Position numbers and translations under genes: made by a program. The notes beneath the pieces are model-generated. The model worked only from the letters and a program-made list of their open reading frames with translations, had not been told where the DNA came from and ran no database searches. This document shows, in pieces, positions 43,231-55,733 of a stretch of DNA of 64,000 bases; position 1 is the first letter of the stretch; each line of letters starts with the position of its first letter. The stretch is from Trifolium pratense (taxonomy: Eukaryota; Streptophyta; Magnoliopsida; Fabales; Fabaceae): positions 25,474,777 through 25,538,776 of the forward strand of contig NC_060063.1 in assembly GCF_020283565.1 (NCBI RefSeq), written 5' to 3'.

Positions 43231-44069
43231 TACACCAGAAAAATATCTGTTCTTGAGTTTCAATAAGGAGGTTTAACACTCAAATCCATCCAAAATACAT
43301 TATAACATGTTATAAATGCATAACAAGTGATCAATCATGTATATACCATACATATATACATGTATTAACATTCACAAACACCAAAACACATCACACATAC
43401 AAAATCATGCCAATTTCTTGCAAAATAAGCAAAGTTGCATAAACATGCAAAACCATCATCAAACATATACATATTCCCTCCTAGATGTTCATTAAGCATA
43501 CTAAGATGAAAAGACATGTTTATGATAAAGAAATTTCACCCAAACCCCAAAGAAATTGGATGAGAGAGTTCAGGAATGGAGGCTAGACACCTCCCCTCTC
43601 TTGGATCACCCAAGCTTATGCTTAACCACTCTCACCTTAGATTGAATGATGATTCTTGGCCTCTAAATCTCTTCTCCTTGCTCGTGTTCTTCTTCTTGCT
43701 CTCCTAGGGTTTGCTCTTGCTTCTAAGCTCACAAACTCTAACTTCTCATGAAAAATGAATTGTGATACTATTCATGGTTTGACTTGCTACTTATACTACT
43801 CTCCAAAGGTCATGGACCAAGCCCAATGGCTTAGGCCCATTAAGCCCTATCACACGCCCAAGCCCACTAACACGACAAAGGTTTCGCTCACAAACTTATG
43901 TTCGCGATAAATAATTATACGTCGCGTAAATAAATATTTAACACTAACCCAAAATATATGCAAATATATAAAATATCGATTTACTAAAAATCGGGTCGTT
44001 ACAACTCTACCCCCCTTAAAAGAATTTCGCCCTCGAAATTACCTAAGAGATAAAACAGAGAACGAACCC

Positions 44070-45008
44070 TCAACGCGGCATCTTCGGTTTCTTGCATACC
44101 GGACTCTTGTGACCTTCCTCGCCACAATTGAAACAAAACACTTTCACCCGACAAGCATCGGCCTTGTGCCCAAACTGTCCACAATTGAAACACTTGTCGC
44201 TTTTCCTCGGGCAATCATATGACATATGACCCCGCTCTCCACATTTGTAACAACTTCCACTTCCTTGCTTCTTCTTTCCACTTCCATAGCCCTTGTTCTC
44301 ATACGGCTTACCGCGATCCAAACCTTTTCCTTTCCTATCATTCAGAACCTTATAGTAATTGGTCTTGGCTTTGCTATCTTCGTCACAAATCCTTGCCTTG
44401 GTCATAAGGGTCGGAAAATCCCTGATTTCAGAAAATCCAATCAAAAGCTTGATATCCGGACGAAGTCCACTCTCGAACTTGACACACTTATCCTCTTCGG
44501 CTTCCACCGTGTTGTAGTGTGGACTAAACACACACAAAGCTTCAAACTTAGCCGTATACTCAGCGACCGATAAATTTCCTTGCTTGAGCTCCATGAACTC
44601 GATCACTTTCTTATTCTTCACATCAGCCGGAAAGTACTTCCTTAAAAATTCCCTTTTGAAAGTTTCCCAAACGATAGCAACACCGTCCACTCCTATCCTG
44701 AGTCTCACATTTCTCCACCAAACGATTGCCTCCTCTCTAAGGGCATAAGTTCCCAAAGTAGTCTTGTTCTCCTCAGAACAACTCATTGCTTCAAAGATGA
44801 TCTCAACCTCATCTAACCACTTGATAGCCCCCTCCGGGTTATAGCCCCCGGTAAACAGAGTTGGTTTATGCGACATAAACCTTTCCAATCTTTTCTCACT
44901 ATCCCTTCCCGGGTCATTATCCCTTACCACCAATGTAGTCAAAGCAGTCAAAGCTTGTGCAATCTGAGCGTTGGTCCTAGCAGCAGCCATGATTCCTGAA
45001 CGAATCAC
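44070..45008 (-). CDS. Gag protein of G2
   Basis: A 312-residue ORF from 45008 (MIRSGIMAAARTN; the ATG at 44990 gives MAAARTN, the likelier start by comparison with G3). The capsid-like retrotransposon gag domain spans about residues 25-225. Three CCHC knuckles follow near 250-310 ([42 protein letters not shown]). The ORF stops just after CKKPKMPR, at a deletion junction. It is uninterrupted and could make functional Gag for particle assembly with partners supplied by other Tekay elements. Confidence 0.93.
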   Translation of the reverse strand: MIRSGIMAAARTNAQIAQALTALTTLVVRDNDPGRDSEKRLERFMSHKPTLFTGGYNPEGAIKWLDEVEIIFEAMSCSEENKTTLGTYALREEAIVWWRNVRLRIGVDGVAIVWETFKREFLRKYFPADVKNKKVIEFMELKQGNLSVAEYTAKFEALCVFSPHYNTVEAEEDKCVKFESGLRPDIKLLIGFSEIRDFPTLMTKARICDEDSKAKTNYYKVLNDRKGKGLDRGKPYENKGYGSGKKKQGSGSCYKCGERGHMSYDCPRKSDKCFNCGQFGHKADACRVKVFCFNCGEEGHKSPVCKKPKMPR

Positions 45009-45093
45009 AACTCGACGTTAGAATGTATTAACAGTGTACCCAACACATGCTTCATACAAGAGAAAGAAAATCCTAATGGCTCACATGAACCGA

Positions 45094-45109
45094 CCTGCTC
45101 TGATACCAA
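45094..45109 (-). other. Primer-binding site of G2
   Basis: Minus-strand TTGGTATCAGAGCAGG, just inside the 5' LTR, initiator-Met type. Confidence 0.85.
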
Positions 45110-45114
45110 CTATT

Positions 45115-47110
45115 TGTAACACCCCGAACTAACTACCCTCAAAAACGTGATCTTAAAAACTTTTTAAAGATAAGTAGCCGGAGCGCTACGGAAAACATTT
45201 TTATAAAACGATCGTGCACATGACACGAAACGTCGCAGCGGAAAAACATTACATAAAGGATTTTCAAAGCAATGAACAAAATAGTTCAAAAGATAATTCA
45301 TCTACATAAAACATAAGTTAAGATGTTCGCATCGATATACGACGGAATACAAACGATCCCCGACTCGATGTTACAAACTACCAGAGCACTAATATACATC
45401 TCAACCAAACTAACTTAACAAAACTATACAAAGGTAGCCCACACTAGCTCCTCACAAAAAGTGCTCCACACCAAAACGATCTGCAGCTAAAGCTCGATCG
45501 AAACCTCGACCTGAATACCTGAACCCCCAAAGGTCCAGCACATAACAATTAGGTAGAGAGTTAGTAAACATAATCACATACATACGAATATAGAAACGCA
45601 CCTATATTCAACCTATCACGTATTACTAACTCACACACATGCCTCAATAAGCAATGCACCAAATAACACATACTCACAAATACACAACCAGATAGTTTCA
45701 CGTCGTTTCGGACAACACAAAGAACTCACATAACACATAACACATAATTGCACATTTACTCAAATGCGACTAATGCCAAACATTCAATGTCATGCCAACC
45801 TAGACACGACTAATGCATGTGGTACCATCTTCTTTATCAAGGAACTTACCATTGATATTCTTCTTTATTGGACAAGTCCAATATCCTTCTTTATCAGACA
45901 AGTCTGATATCCCTAAATAATGCATGAATTTATGAATGTCATGCATTTACCAAACATATGATAATCACTTAGCACGAAGCTACTGCTCACTACATGGATA
46001 ACATAATCCATTAAACTTCTTTATCAGACAAACTGATATTCTTCTTTATCGGACAACCCGATATACAAAAATACATATACTTCTTTGACATTTTATATAA
46101 ATGCCATCACACAACACAATTATTAAACATATAATAATTCCAAACCAAAACGAAACCAAATACATGGATACACACACTTATAAACAATCAACAAAAATTG
46201 TTGTCGCAGAGGCCTTCGCTAAGCGAGGGCTTAGCGAGACATGGCGAACCTCACCAGGAAGTCACCTGCTCATGGCGAGCATTGGCGAGCTTCAGCGAAC
46301 ATGTTCGCTACAGCGAACTCCTGGTCGCTTAGCGAACTACACCAGAAAAATATCTGTTCTTGAGTTTCAATAAGGCGGTTTAACACTCAAATCCATCCAA
46401 AATACATTATAACATGTTATAAATGCATAACAAGTGATCAATCATGTATATACCATACATATATACATGTATTAACATTCACAAACACCAAAACACATCA
46501 CACATACAAAATCATGCCAATTTCTTGCAAAATAAGCAAAGTTGCATAAACATGCAAAACCATCATCAAACATATACATATTCCCTCCTAGATGTTCATT
46601 AAGCATACTAAGATGAAAAGACATGTTTATGATAAAGAAATTTCACCCAAACCCCAAAGAAATTGGATGAGAGAGTTCAGGAATGGAGGCTAGACACCTC
46701 CCCTCTCTTGGATCACCCAAGCTTATGCTTAACCACTCTCACCTTAGATTGAATGATGATTCTTGGCCTCTAAATCTCTTCTCCTTGCTCGTGTTCTTCT
46801 TCTTGCTCTCCTAGGGTTTGCTCTTGCTTCTAAGCTCACAAACTCTAACTTCTCATGAAAAATGAATTGTGATACTATTCATGGTTTGACTTGCTACTTA
46901 TACTACTCTCCAAAGGTCATGGACCAAGCCCAATGGCTTAGGCCCATTAAGCCCTATCACACGCCCAAGCCCACTAACACGACAAAGGTTTCGCTCACAA
47001 ACTTATGTTCGCGATAAATAATTATACGTCGCGTAAATAAATATTTAACACTAACCCAAAATATATGCAAATATATAAAATATCGATTTACTAAAAATCG
47101 GGTCGTTACA
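45115..47110 (-). repeat. 5' LTR of G2
   Basis: 1996 bp, the same length as 42008-44003. Differences by eye: a/g in the first 50 bp, c/t in the 'gaatgccatgc' block, c/t in 'attgctgtcgc', a/c in 'aaggaggttt'. Confidence 0.95.
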
Positions 47111-47459
47111 TAGGAGGGTTTCTTTAGTAATTTATTATTTTAGATAGATTTAGTTTTATTATATTTTAGGTAGATTTATTATTTTTATTTAGTTAGATTT
47201 GTTATTTTCTTTTACAATCTTTTAGGAGATTTGTTATTTTTATTTTTCACTCCTATTTAAGCTAAACTATTGTAGCCTTGAAGGCAACTTTTTATTCAAT
47301 AAAAATACAGAGATTTTTCTCAAGTTTGGTGGATTCCAAATTATTCCTTCTGGTGGATTCCGGAAGTCTAGTGGATTCTAGATTAGTTACTTTTTCTAGT
47401 GGATTCCGGAAATCTGGTGGATTCCAGAGCTTTTATTCTAGATTAGTTGCTTTTCCTTC
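47111..47459 (+). repeat. 3' LTR of the zf-XS element, remainder, 3'-truncated
   Basis: Resumes with the duplicated tagga and follows the 5' LTR, lacking one internal 50-bp AT-rich unit. It ends at gcttttccttcc, about 19 bases before the normal LTR end, and runs into a reverse-complement PBS. Confidence 0.85.
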
Positions 47460-47474
47460 CGCTCTGATACCAAC
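47460..47474 (-). other. Inverted primer-binding site
   Basis: Plus strand cgctctgataccaac; on the minus strand GTTGGTATCAGAGC follows the inverted LTR in the normal LTR-PBS order. The PBS then breaks off into the opposite-facing LTR. Confidence 0.85.
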
Positions 47475-47905
47475 TGACGCAGTACGGAAGCGTGAAGGAA
47501 AAGCAAGCGTTAATCCTATTAGATAAAAGCTCTGAAATCCACCAGATTTCCGGAATCCACCAGAAAAAGTAACTAATCTAGAATCCACTAGACTTCTGGA
47601 ATCCACCCGAAGGAATAATTTGGAATCCACCAAACTTGAGAAAAATCTCTGTATTTTTATTGAATCAAAAGTTGCCTTCAAGACTACAATAGTTTAGCTT
47701 AAATAGGAGTAAAAAATAAAAATAACAAATCTCCTAAAATATTGTAAAAGAAAATAACAAACCTAACTAAATAAAAATAACAAATCTACCTAAAATATAA
47801 AAATAACTAATCTAGGTGAAATATAAAAATAATAAATCTACCTAAAATATAATAAAACTAAATCTATCTAAAATAATAAATTACTAAAGAAACCCTCCTA
47901 CATCA
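47475..47905 (-). repeat. Inverted full-length LTR of the zf-XS element
   Basis: The 431-bp reverse complement of the LTR, from tgacgcagtacgg to cctcctacatca, about 2-3% different from the copy at 40417-40846. It is followed by ataat, matching the left flank of the element. Confidence 0.9.
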
Positions 47906-47910
47906 ATAAT

Positions 47911-48118
47911 GTTATAATAATTAGTCACCGTAAAATAACGGTAATCTTTTTTTTTATATATTATAGTAATCTAAGTAACTTAATACCTGATATAAAAAAA
48001 TAAAAAGTAGCTTAATACCTGATATAAAAAAAAAAAAAAAATAATAAGTGTAGCTTAATACCCAACAATATATGCAAAGCAACTTCATAATAAATATTGG
48101 GAAATAATTCATGTGATT

Positions 48119-48121
<3 letters not shown>
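47911..48121. repeat. Spacer with three direct repeats
   Basis: The phrase cttaatacctgatataaaaa occurs near 47979 and 48011, and a shorter cttaatacc near 48053, each with poly-A of differing length. No gene. Confidence 0.65.

Positions 48122-48193
<72 letters not shown>
48122..48193. repeat. (TA)n microsatellite left of the MITE
   Basis: About 35 uninterrupted TA units directly abut the MITE end ggagagttat. Confidence 0.95.
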
Positions 48194-49788
<1,595 letters not shown>

Positions 49789-51735
49789 CTAGGAGATCCA
49801 AGTAGTGTCTTATTTTTAAGGTGAATTTTTGAAATGGCATATGATTCTATGAGTTGGTCTTTGATTATATGATGAGGAGATATGGATTTGATTCTAGGTG
49901 GCGTAGGATTCGAGCTTGTGTCTTCTCTAGGAATCTGTCGATCATTTTGGTGAATGGTTGTCCAACAGAGTAGGTGAACATCCGAAGAGGGTTGAAGCAA
50001 TTGAAGATTCGGGCGCCTTTCCTCTACCTTTTGGTGGTTGAGGGGCTAAGTGGGGGAGTTTGGAGTGCGGGGGATCATTCGTTGTACATTGGTTTTACGA
50101 TTGGTAGCTTGGGACGTCGGTGTCACATCTTCAGTATGTTGATGATATTGTTTTCTTTTGTGAGCTTTCAATTGACAACCTTTGGACGCTCAAGGAAAAT
50201 CTTTGAAGTTTCGAGCTTGCTTCGGATCTCAAGGTTAATTTTCTAAGAGCAGTGTGATGGGGGTAATTAATATTAACATTCTTAATTCTATTCCAAATTT
50301 CTACCTCTCCTTGAAGATGTCTGCTAGCTAGGGTGTGGAATCAGATAGTGAGGCTGCAAAGGGATTTTCTATTGGAGAGGAAAGACAAGGTCGACTAAGA
50401 TATATCTTGGGTATACGTGTTGGACTAAATGTGTGAAAGCCTAAAAGGGTTGAGGGCTTGGTGTTACAGATATGAGACTTGCGAATCTTGCCATTATTGG
50501 AAAATGTCGTTGGTAAATAGAGCAAGCTTATGAAAGGATATTCTTGTAATCAAGTATAGAGTGGTGGGAACCATGTCTCATTGTGGTGGTCTTGAGGATA
50601 GGTTTAGGGTGACCTCCTCTTGGTGGAAGGATATGTCGTTGCTTGGGGATCCTTTTGATTTTATATCAGATTAGTTCTTAGAGAATGTGATTAAGATTAT
50701 TGGTAATAACTTGACTACATATTTTTGGAATGATTCTTGGATTGGGGATTCTCCCTTAAAGGTCCATTTTCCTATACTTTACCAGGTTTCTGTTCAGCGT
50801 GAAAGAATCGTTGGGAACCTTGGCAATTGAGTTGGGGGAGTGTGAGTTTAGGATCTTAGATGGAAAAGACGCTTGTTTGTCTGGGAGCAAGATCTTTCAA
50901 TTGAGCTAGATAATCTCTTGGATGATATGACTAACTTGTCTTTGTCTAATGATTCTTGGTCTTGGAAGTTAAATTCTCCTTTTTTGCCTCTCACAAGTGG
51001 GGTCTAAGGAGTCTGGGAGACAATGGTCGAAGGTTAATACCCTAACTAGGTTGTGGAAATAAAAGGCACCACTTAAGGTGTTTGTTTTTTTCGTGGCAGC
51101 TTCTTCTTGATAGAATTCCTACTCTTCAGAATCTCTTTAAGCGTCAGGTGTTGGTTTACCCTGAAGGGTTATGTTGTCCGTTATGTGGTTCCTTGGAATA
51201 ATTTTTTTGGTCATTTGTTTCTTAGTTATGTTGTGTCAACTTCTCTGCGGAATAATATGTCTAGTTGGTTAGGGTGGGTCTTTGCACCTCTGGCGGCTTT
51301 GTTTTCTCATCATGTTGCTTTCTTAGGATTAGGAGTTGGTTGGATAAGATTGAATTAGCTTTAGTTTGACATGCTATTGTGTGGTTAATTTAAAAATTCC
51401 GCAATGATGTTATTTTTTTTCCAAGAAGGTTATGGTCTGCTGAGCAACTGATGGACATATGATTAAGCTCATTTCTTGGAAATGGTTAACCCATCCTTTG
51501 TCGGAGTAGGTAAAGCATGGTGGTTTGAGTTGACTGGTGCGACTAGGTCTTGGATGTGTTGCTACCTTGCCCTTTCTCTGCTTTTTATTGTAGGTATTTC
51601 CTCTTGTTAGTCTTGAAAGGGCTTAGATCTTGTCGGTTTAGGGGGTTGTCCTGTTAGTGTTGTTTTTTACTTTATTGTTTTTCTTTGTTAGGAGTATTTC
51701 TTATACTTATTTTTTATGTCATGGGTATTCTCTGT
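49789..51735 (+). pseudogene. 5'-truncated LINE (L1-type) reverse transcriptase remnant
   Basis: Across frames it gives, in order, IFEMAYDSMSWSL, RACVFSRNLSIILVNGCPTE, NIRRGLKQLKIRAPFLYLL, VSHLQYVDDIVFF (catalytic motif near 50134), DNLWTLKENL and LVVNF-like motifs, then the RT thumb and zf-RVT region. The last part, near 51200-51350, reads HLFLSYVVSTSLRNNMSSWLGWVF and ends LWTLI-like. This is the plant L1-type LINE order. More than a dozen stops and frameshifts are present. The 5' end starts inside the RT domain, as usual for LINE insertions. No clear poly-A tail was found. Confidence 0.88.
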
Positions 51736-53154
51736 TTTTTTTAGTCAAATGAAGATTAGATTAAAATAAAAACAAAAGAGGACAAACAACGATAATAAGA
51801 AAAATTAACAACAATTACGAGCACAACCCGACACACCCACATCCGAGCGTGAATCCAATTAGTTGAAGAAATAAAAATGACGTTTTTGAACATTTGAAGC
51901 ACTAACCAAAGGTCTAAAAAATTGGTGTATGGATCGATCGCCATCACGGAACGAGTCTAAGAACCATCAACCCCTTACAACAAACGGCATCAAGCAAACC
52001 GATTCTTGATCCTTCAATATGAAATAAATAAGCTATCTGATAGATCAAACTTTTCTCTTTCTATCTTAATTAAATAAATGTGGCTTTCACATATATTTTG
52101 TGTTTCTTTCTTTTTTTTATTTCGACGTCTTAAAGTGCGACATTATTTGTTTTGATTTCGTGTCACAGTGCGGTGTATTTTGTTTTTCCGTCTTAGTACG
52201 GTGTATTTTGTTTTCCAATCTTGGTGTAGTGCTTATTTATTTCATATTGAAGAATAAAGTTCGATCTGATACAAATCCAATCAATGACTTTAGTGTCATC
52301 AACACTACAAATCTGGAGGCATGAATATTTCAGATACTATTAATATAGTTAACTATGTAGACTTAAGCAATTTATCATTTCATACTATTAACACATATAC
52401 TGGAGTTAGTTTGCAGATTCATCTATCCATCTAATTGCACTCTCAGTTTGAGTATAATTACAAAATAATAATGTGATTATAATTTTTTATGCTAAAATGA
52501 TTCAGTTTTAGTAATTCATTTCAAACATCCCAATAAAATTTTTTTTTAGGCACATAATACAATAGTATTAGATTATTAGTTTTGGGCATGCAACTAATAT
52601 GTATTAAATTAGGTACGACAACGGATAGCCATGCATGAATGATTATACTAATTTTTGTCATGAGATTTCAACATCATAGAACTTATTAAAAAAAACATCA
52701 TAGATCTAATTATTAAATAAAATTAAATGTAATTAATATGTGAATTTTATTTGGTTAACCTATGATCTTTGTTTTATGCATTTATGGCAATAGCGAGATT
52801 CATAGGAGCCGACATGATCTTCTTGATCTTGGTGGCAATGCATGCGGTTGAATTTGAATTTTTCCCAGCCTCAAGTTCATGAGCCAAAAATCCGTGATAG
52901 CATTCAAAATTATTGTAATAAGATTTCTACTACTTCTACACTTTAATTCTTTCATTTGACCACCCCAAATCAACCTTACAACAACTTTCTATTTAGATCA
53001 AACTTAGGTAAAGCACCTACCATAATTACATATAAATATTACTAAAACTATTTTCCTTAAAAATAAGATAAAATAAGTGCAATGAAGTTCATCCATTTAG
53101 TTCCCGTGAGAGCTTAGCTAAAATTATTGTAATAAGCTAAAATAAGGACATCGC

Positions 53155-53157
<3 letters not shown>
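51736..53157. other. Intergenic spacer with a short tandem repeat
   Basis: No gene recognised with confidence. About 52160-52235 contains three diverged copies of a 33-bp unit (tgcggtgtattttgtttt..cgtctta). The remainder is AT-rich. Confidence 0.45.
52784..52882 (+). CDS. Hypothetical 32-residue secreted-type peptide
   Basis: ATG at 52784 opens MAIARFIGADMIFLILVAMH, with a hydrophobic core of signal-peptide type, and the frame stops after FFPASSS at 52882. A short plausible 5' context precedes it. It could be the first exon or broken start of a small secreted protein gene, or chance. No family was recognised. Confidence 0.15.
   Translation: MAIARFIGADMIFLILVAMHAVEFEFFPASSS

Positions 53158-53246
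<89 letters not shown>
53158..53246. repeat. (TA)n microsatellite
   Basis: About 44 TA units directly abut the left end (ggggacactt) of the second MITE. Confidence 0.95.
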
Positions 53247-53249
<3 letters not shown>

Positions 53250-54044
53250 GACACTTTGTAACGACCCGTTTTTCGTATTCGTATATTTTATTAAATGTTA
53301 TTTTATTTATTAATTGGCTTTTATTATTTTAGTGAGCGACGAATAATTATTTAGCCGATCGTAAGTTATTAGGCGCGAGAACCTTGTTTTGGGCTTAATG
53401 GGGCGTGAGAGACCTTATGGGCTTAAGCCAATTGGATTTGGGCTTGGTTCATGACACATGAGAAGTAGTATAAGTAGCAAGTCCAACTTATGAATAGTAT
53501 CATAAATTCATTTCCTTGAGTTTGAGTGAGTAGAAGAAGATAGAGCAAGAGCTAGGGTTTTGGCTAAGAGAAAGCTTGAGCAAGAGAAGGCTTGGATCAT
53601 CATCTTTGCTTAAGGTAAGAGATTAGAATTCATGATTCTTGAGTGACAAGGAGGGGGGAGATTGTCTATGTCTCCGTTCCCGAACTCTCCCACTCAATTT
53701 CTTTTAGACTTTTGATAAGCTTTTGTATGTGAGTGTGATGTTCTTCATCATCACTTTGTATGTGTTAATCACTAGCTTGATTCCATGATGAATATGTATG
53801 TGTTTGGATCATTTTTGTTAAGTTTAGGAAAGTTGCTTAAAACTCAAGTAATTGGCTTGATTTTGATTATTTGAGGTATTTGGATGTTTGGAAGAGATGA
53901 TTAATGTTCCTTGATACCATATATGTTTGGAATGACTGTTTATATGAATTTATAACATGTTTAGATGAATTTTTGAGTTGATTTAAGGTTAAACCGCCTT
54001 AGATAACTCAAGAACAGATATTCTGTTCTGGTGTGGTTCGCTAA

Positions 54045-54255
54045 GCGACCAGTAGTTCGCTGTAGCGAACAGGTTCGCTGAAGCTCGCCAAGTCTCGCCA
54101 TGAGCAGGTGATTCTCTGGTGATGTTCGCTGAGGCTCGCTAAGCCTTCGCTCAGCGAATAGTTCGTTGAAGCTCGCCAAGTCTCGCCATGAGCAGGTTAC
54201 TTCCTGGTGTAGTTCGCCAAGTCTCGCTAAGGCTTCGCTTAGCGAAGGCCTCTGT
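54045..54255 (+). repeat. TCGCTAAGCGA palindrome patch in the G3 LTR
   Basis: GTTCGCTAAGCGACC, TTCGCTGTAGCGAAC, repeated gctcgccaagtctcgccatg (twice), TTCGCTCAGCGAA and TTCGCTTAGCGAA. An internal duplication of about 100 bp ('gttcgctgaagctcgcc.' / 'gttcgttgaagctcgcc.') is visible. The copy in the 3' LTR is at about 60900-61110. Confidence 0.88.
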
Positions 54256-54517
54256 GACAGCAATTTTTGTTAATGTTTGTAAGTGTATTCAGGCACTTGT
54301 AACATGGTTTAGGGGTATCCTTACATGATTGTTGATACATGTTGATGCTGTTAATGCTTATTGTTAATCGTTATATGAATGAAAAACGTGTATGCAATAA
54401 GTGTAGCTTAAAGTGAGCAATGTATATGTTTTAGCATTAACTTGCAATGATAAGAGAATGATGTATGTTTTATGACATAAGTATAAATGAAACCTTGTGT
54501 GTATAAAAATGAGTATG

Positions 54518-54905
54518 CAGATAATTATCATGTGAATAATTATGAATTGGGTGATAGGATATTGTGTTATCCTAATGTGTTAGATGTTGGAATTGTGTTT
54601 CCGCATCAGTGAATGAATAGCTTCGAGCTAGATAGCGTCATGTATTTGATGTGTTTAAAAGTAATCATGCATTCATGATTGTATGTGAACATTGGAAACT
54701 TGGGTTCCAATAACGAAAATGGATTATGTGTCCATAATGAAGCCGAGGATCGGATTAGATGAATCCATGAGTCCAGAGCTGCTATCCAACAGGATATAAA
54801 ACTGTTTTGGCTTATCCAAGGGAGATAAGATGGTTCGGTAAGTTCCGACATATCCAGCATGATATAAAACTGTTCTTGGTCCACCGTTGGTGAGACATCT
54901 TGGTA
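54518..54905 (+). repeat. Hairpin array in the G3 LTR
   Basis: About ten consecutive short stems: TAGGATA/TATCCTA, GGAA/TTCC, ATTGGAA/TTCCAAT, ATGGA/TCCAT, GGATT/AATCC, TATCC/GGATA, CTTATC/GATAAG, TCGG/CCGA, TATC/GATA and CCACC/GGTG. Each has a 3-10 base loop. The 3' LTR has the same array at about 61373-61760. Confidence 0.75.
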
Positions 54906-55632
54906 CCACATGCATTTAGTTATGTCTAGGGATGGCATGACAGTGAATTAATTGGCATTAGATACCTTAGGGTAAATGCGCATATATTTGATAAATGGTA
55001 AGTGACATTATTTGGTTGAATGGTGTTGAACTTTATTAATTGATAATCGTTTAGTGCGATGTTTTGGCGTGAGTTAGAATATGTATGATGTAGTTCGAAA
55101 GTGTAAGGTCTTTCTTATGCTCGTATGATATGCGATTATGTTTTCTAACTCTCTGCTTTGTGTTATTTGCTGGACCTTTGGGGGTTCAGATATTCAGGCT
55201 GAGGATTGTGCCGACGTTTAGACTGCTGTTCTAGCGTGGTGTTGAAGTACCTTTTGGTGAGGAGATTTAGCATAGATTACTCCTCTTAGTACTAGCTTTT
55301 GACTAGAGTTTGTAAATAGTGAATGCTCTGGTAATGTAACATCGAGTCGGGGTTTACGCTTGGATTTCATCGTATATCGGTGTTACCTTTTGTTATGCTA
55401 GTTCTTGTATAAGTGACATCTTTAGGGATGAATATGGCTTATGTATATATATATGTATATATATGCATGCTTGGTATGATTGGAATCCGCTGTTGCTTTT
55501 CATGTTAAATTTCATGATGCTCTGTGTGTATGCTTGTGTTTTAATTACTGCGTGGCACTCTGCCTTTACACTTGTTGAAAAGTTTTTAAAATTACGTTTT
55601 TAAGGGTAGTATGGGTATGGGTGTTACAATAG

Positions 55633-55648
55633 TGGTATCAGAGCAGGT
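55633..55648 (+). other. Primer-binding site of G3
   Basis: TGGTATCAGAGCAGGT begins four bases after the 5' LTR. Initiator-tRNA-Met type. Confidence 0.9.
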
Positions 55649-55733
55649 CGGTTCGTGTGAACCAATTAGGACTTTTCTTTTCCCCGTATGAGCATGTGTA
55701 GGGAACACTGTTAGTACTTTCTAACGTCTAGTT

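Larger units (their letters stand above)
42008..44003 (-). repeat. 3' LTR of G2
   Basis: tgtaacaccccg to gggtcgttaca, 1996 bp. The minus strand is preceded by the PPT-like AAAAGGGGGGTAG (about 44008-44025). Confidence 0.95.
42008..47110 (-). mobile_element. Gag-only Tekay derivative G2, nested in the zf-XS element
   Basis: Perfect tagga duplication (42003-42007 and 47111-47115) and two 1996-bp LTRs differing at four positions that I can see (0.2%). The internal region is only about 1.1 kb: PBS, gag with zinc knuckles, then a direct jump to the last codons of pol and the PPT. Protease, RT, RNase H and integrase are absent. It is a non-autonomous but very recently mobile element. Confidence 0.95.
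40417..47905 (+). mobile_element. Non-autonomous LTR element carrying a zf-XS ORF, with an inverted LTR at its right end
   Basis: A small TRIM/LARD-like element has a 430-bp LTR, an initiator-Met PBS, about 1.15 kb of internal DNA with one 318-codon ORF, and a second LTR. That second LTR is interrupted by G2 after ten bases. There is no gag or pol. Near 47459 it stops short of its 3' end and is followed by a reverse-complement PBS and a full reverse-complement LTR ending at 47905. The whole unit has a perfect ataat at both sides (40412-40416 and 47906-47910). Both outer ends are therefore the TGATGTAGGA end of the LTR, an abnormal arrangement. Confidence 0.85.
53257..55628 (+). repeat. 5' LTR of G3
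   Basis: tgtaacgacccg to gggtgttaca, 2372 bp. A TATA-like AGTATAAGTAG near 53468 precedes a CT/GA-rich leader-like stretch. It contains the GC-rich palindrome patch and a long hairpin array. Confidence 0.97.

Noticed and set aside
54606..54938. 110-codon minus-strand ORF, repeated exactly at 61461-61793
   Set aside because: It lies inside both G3 LTRs across the hairpin array. It is duplicated because LTRs are duplicated and shows no protein-like composition.
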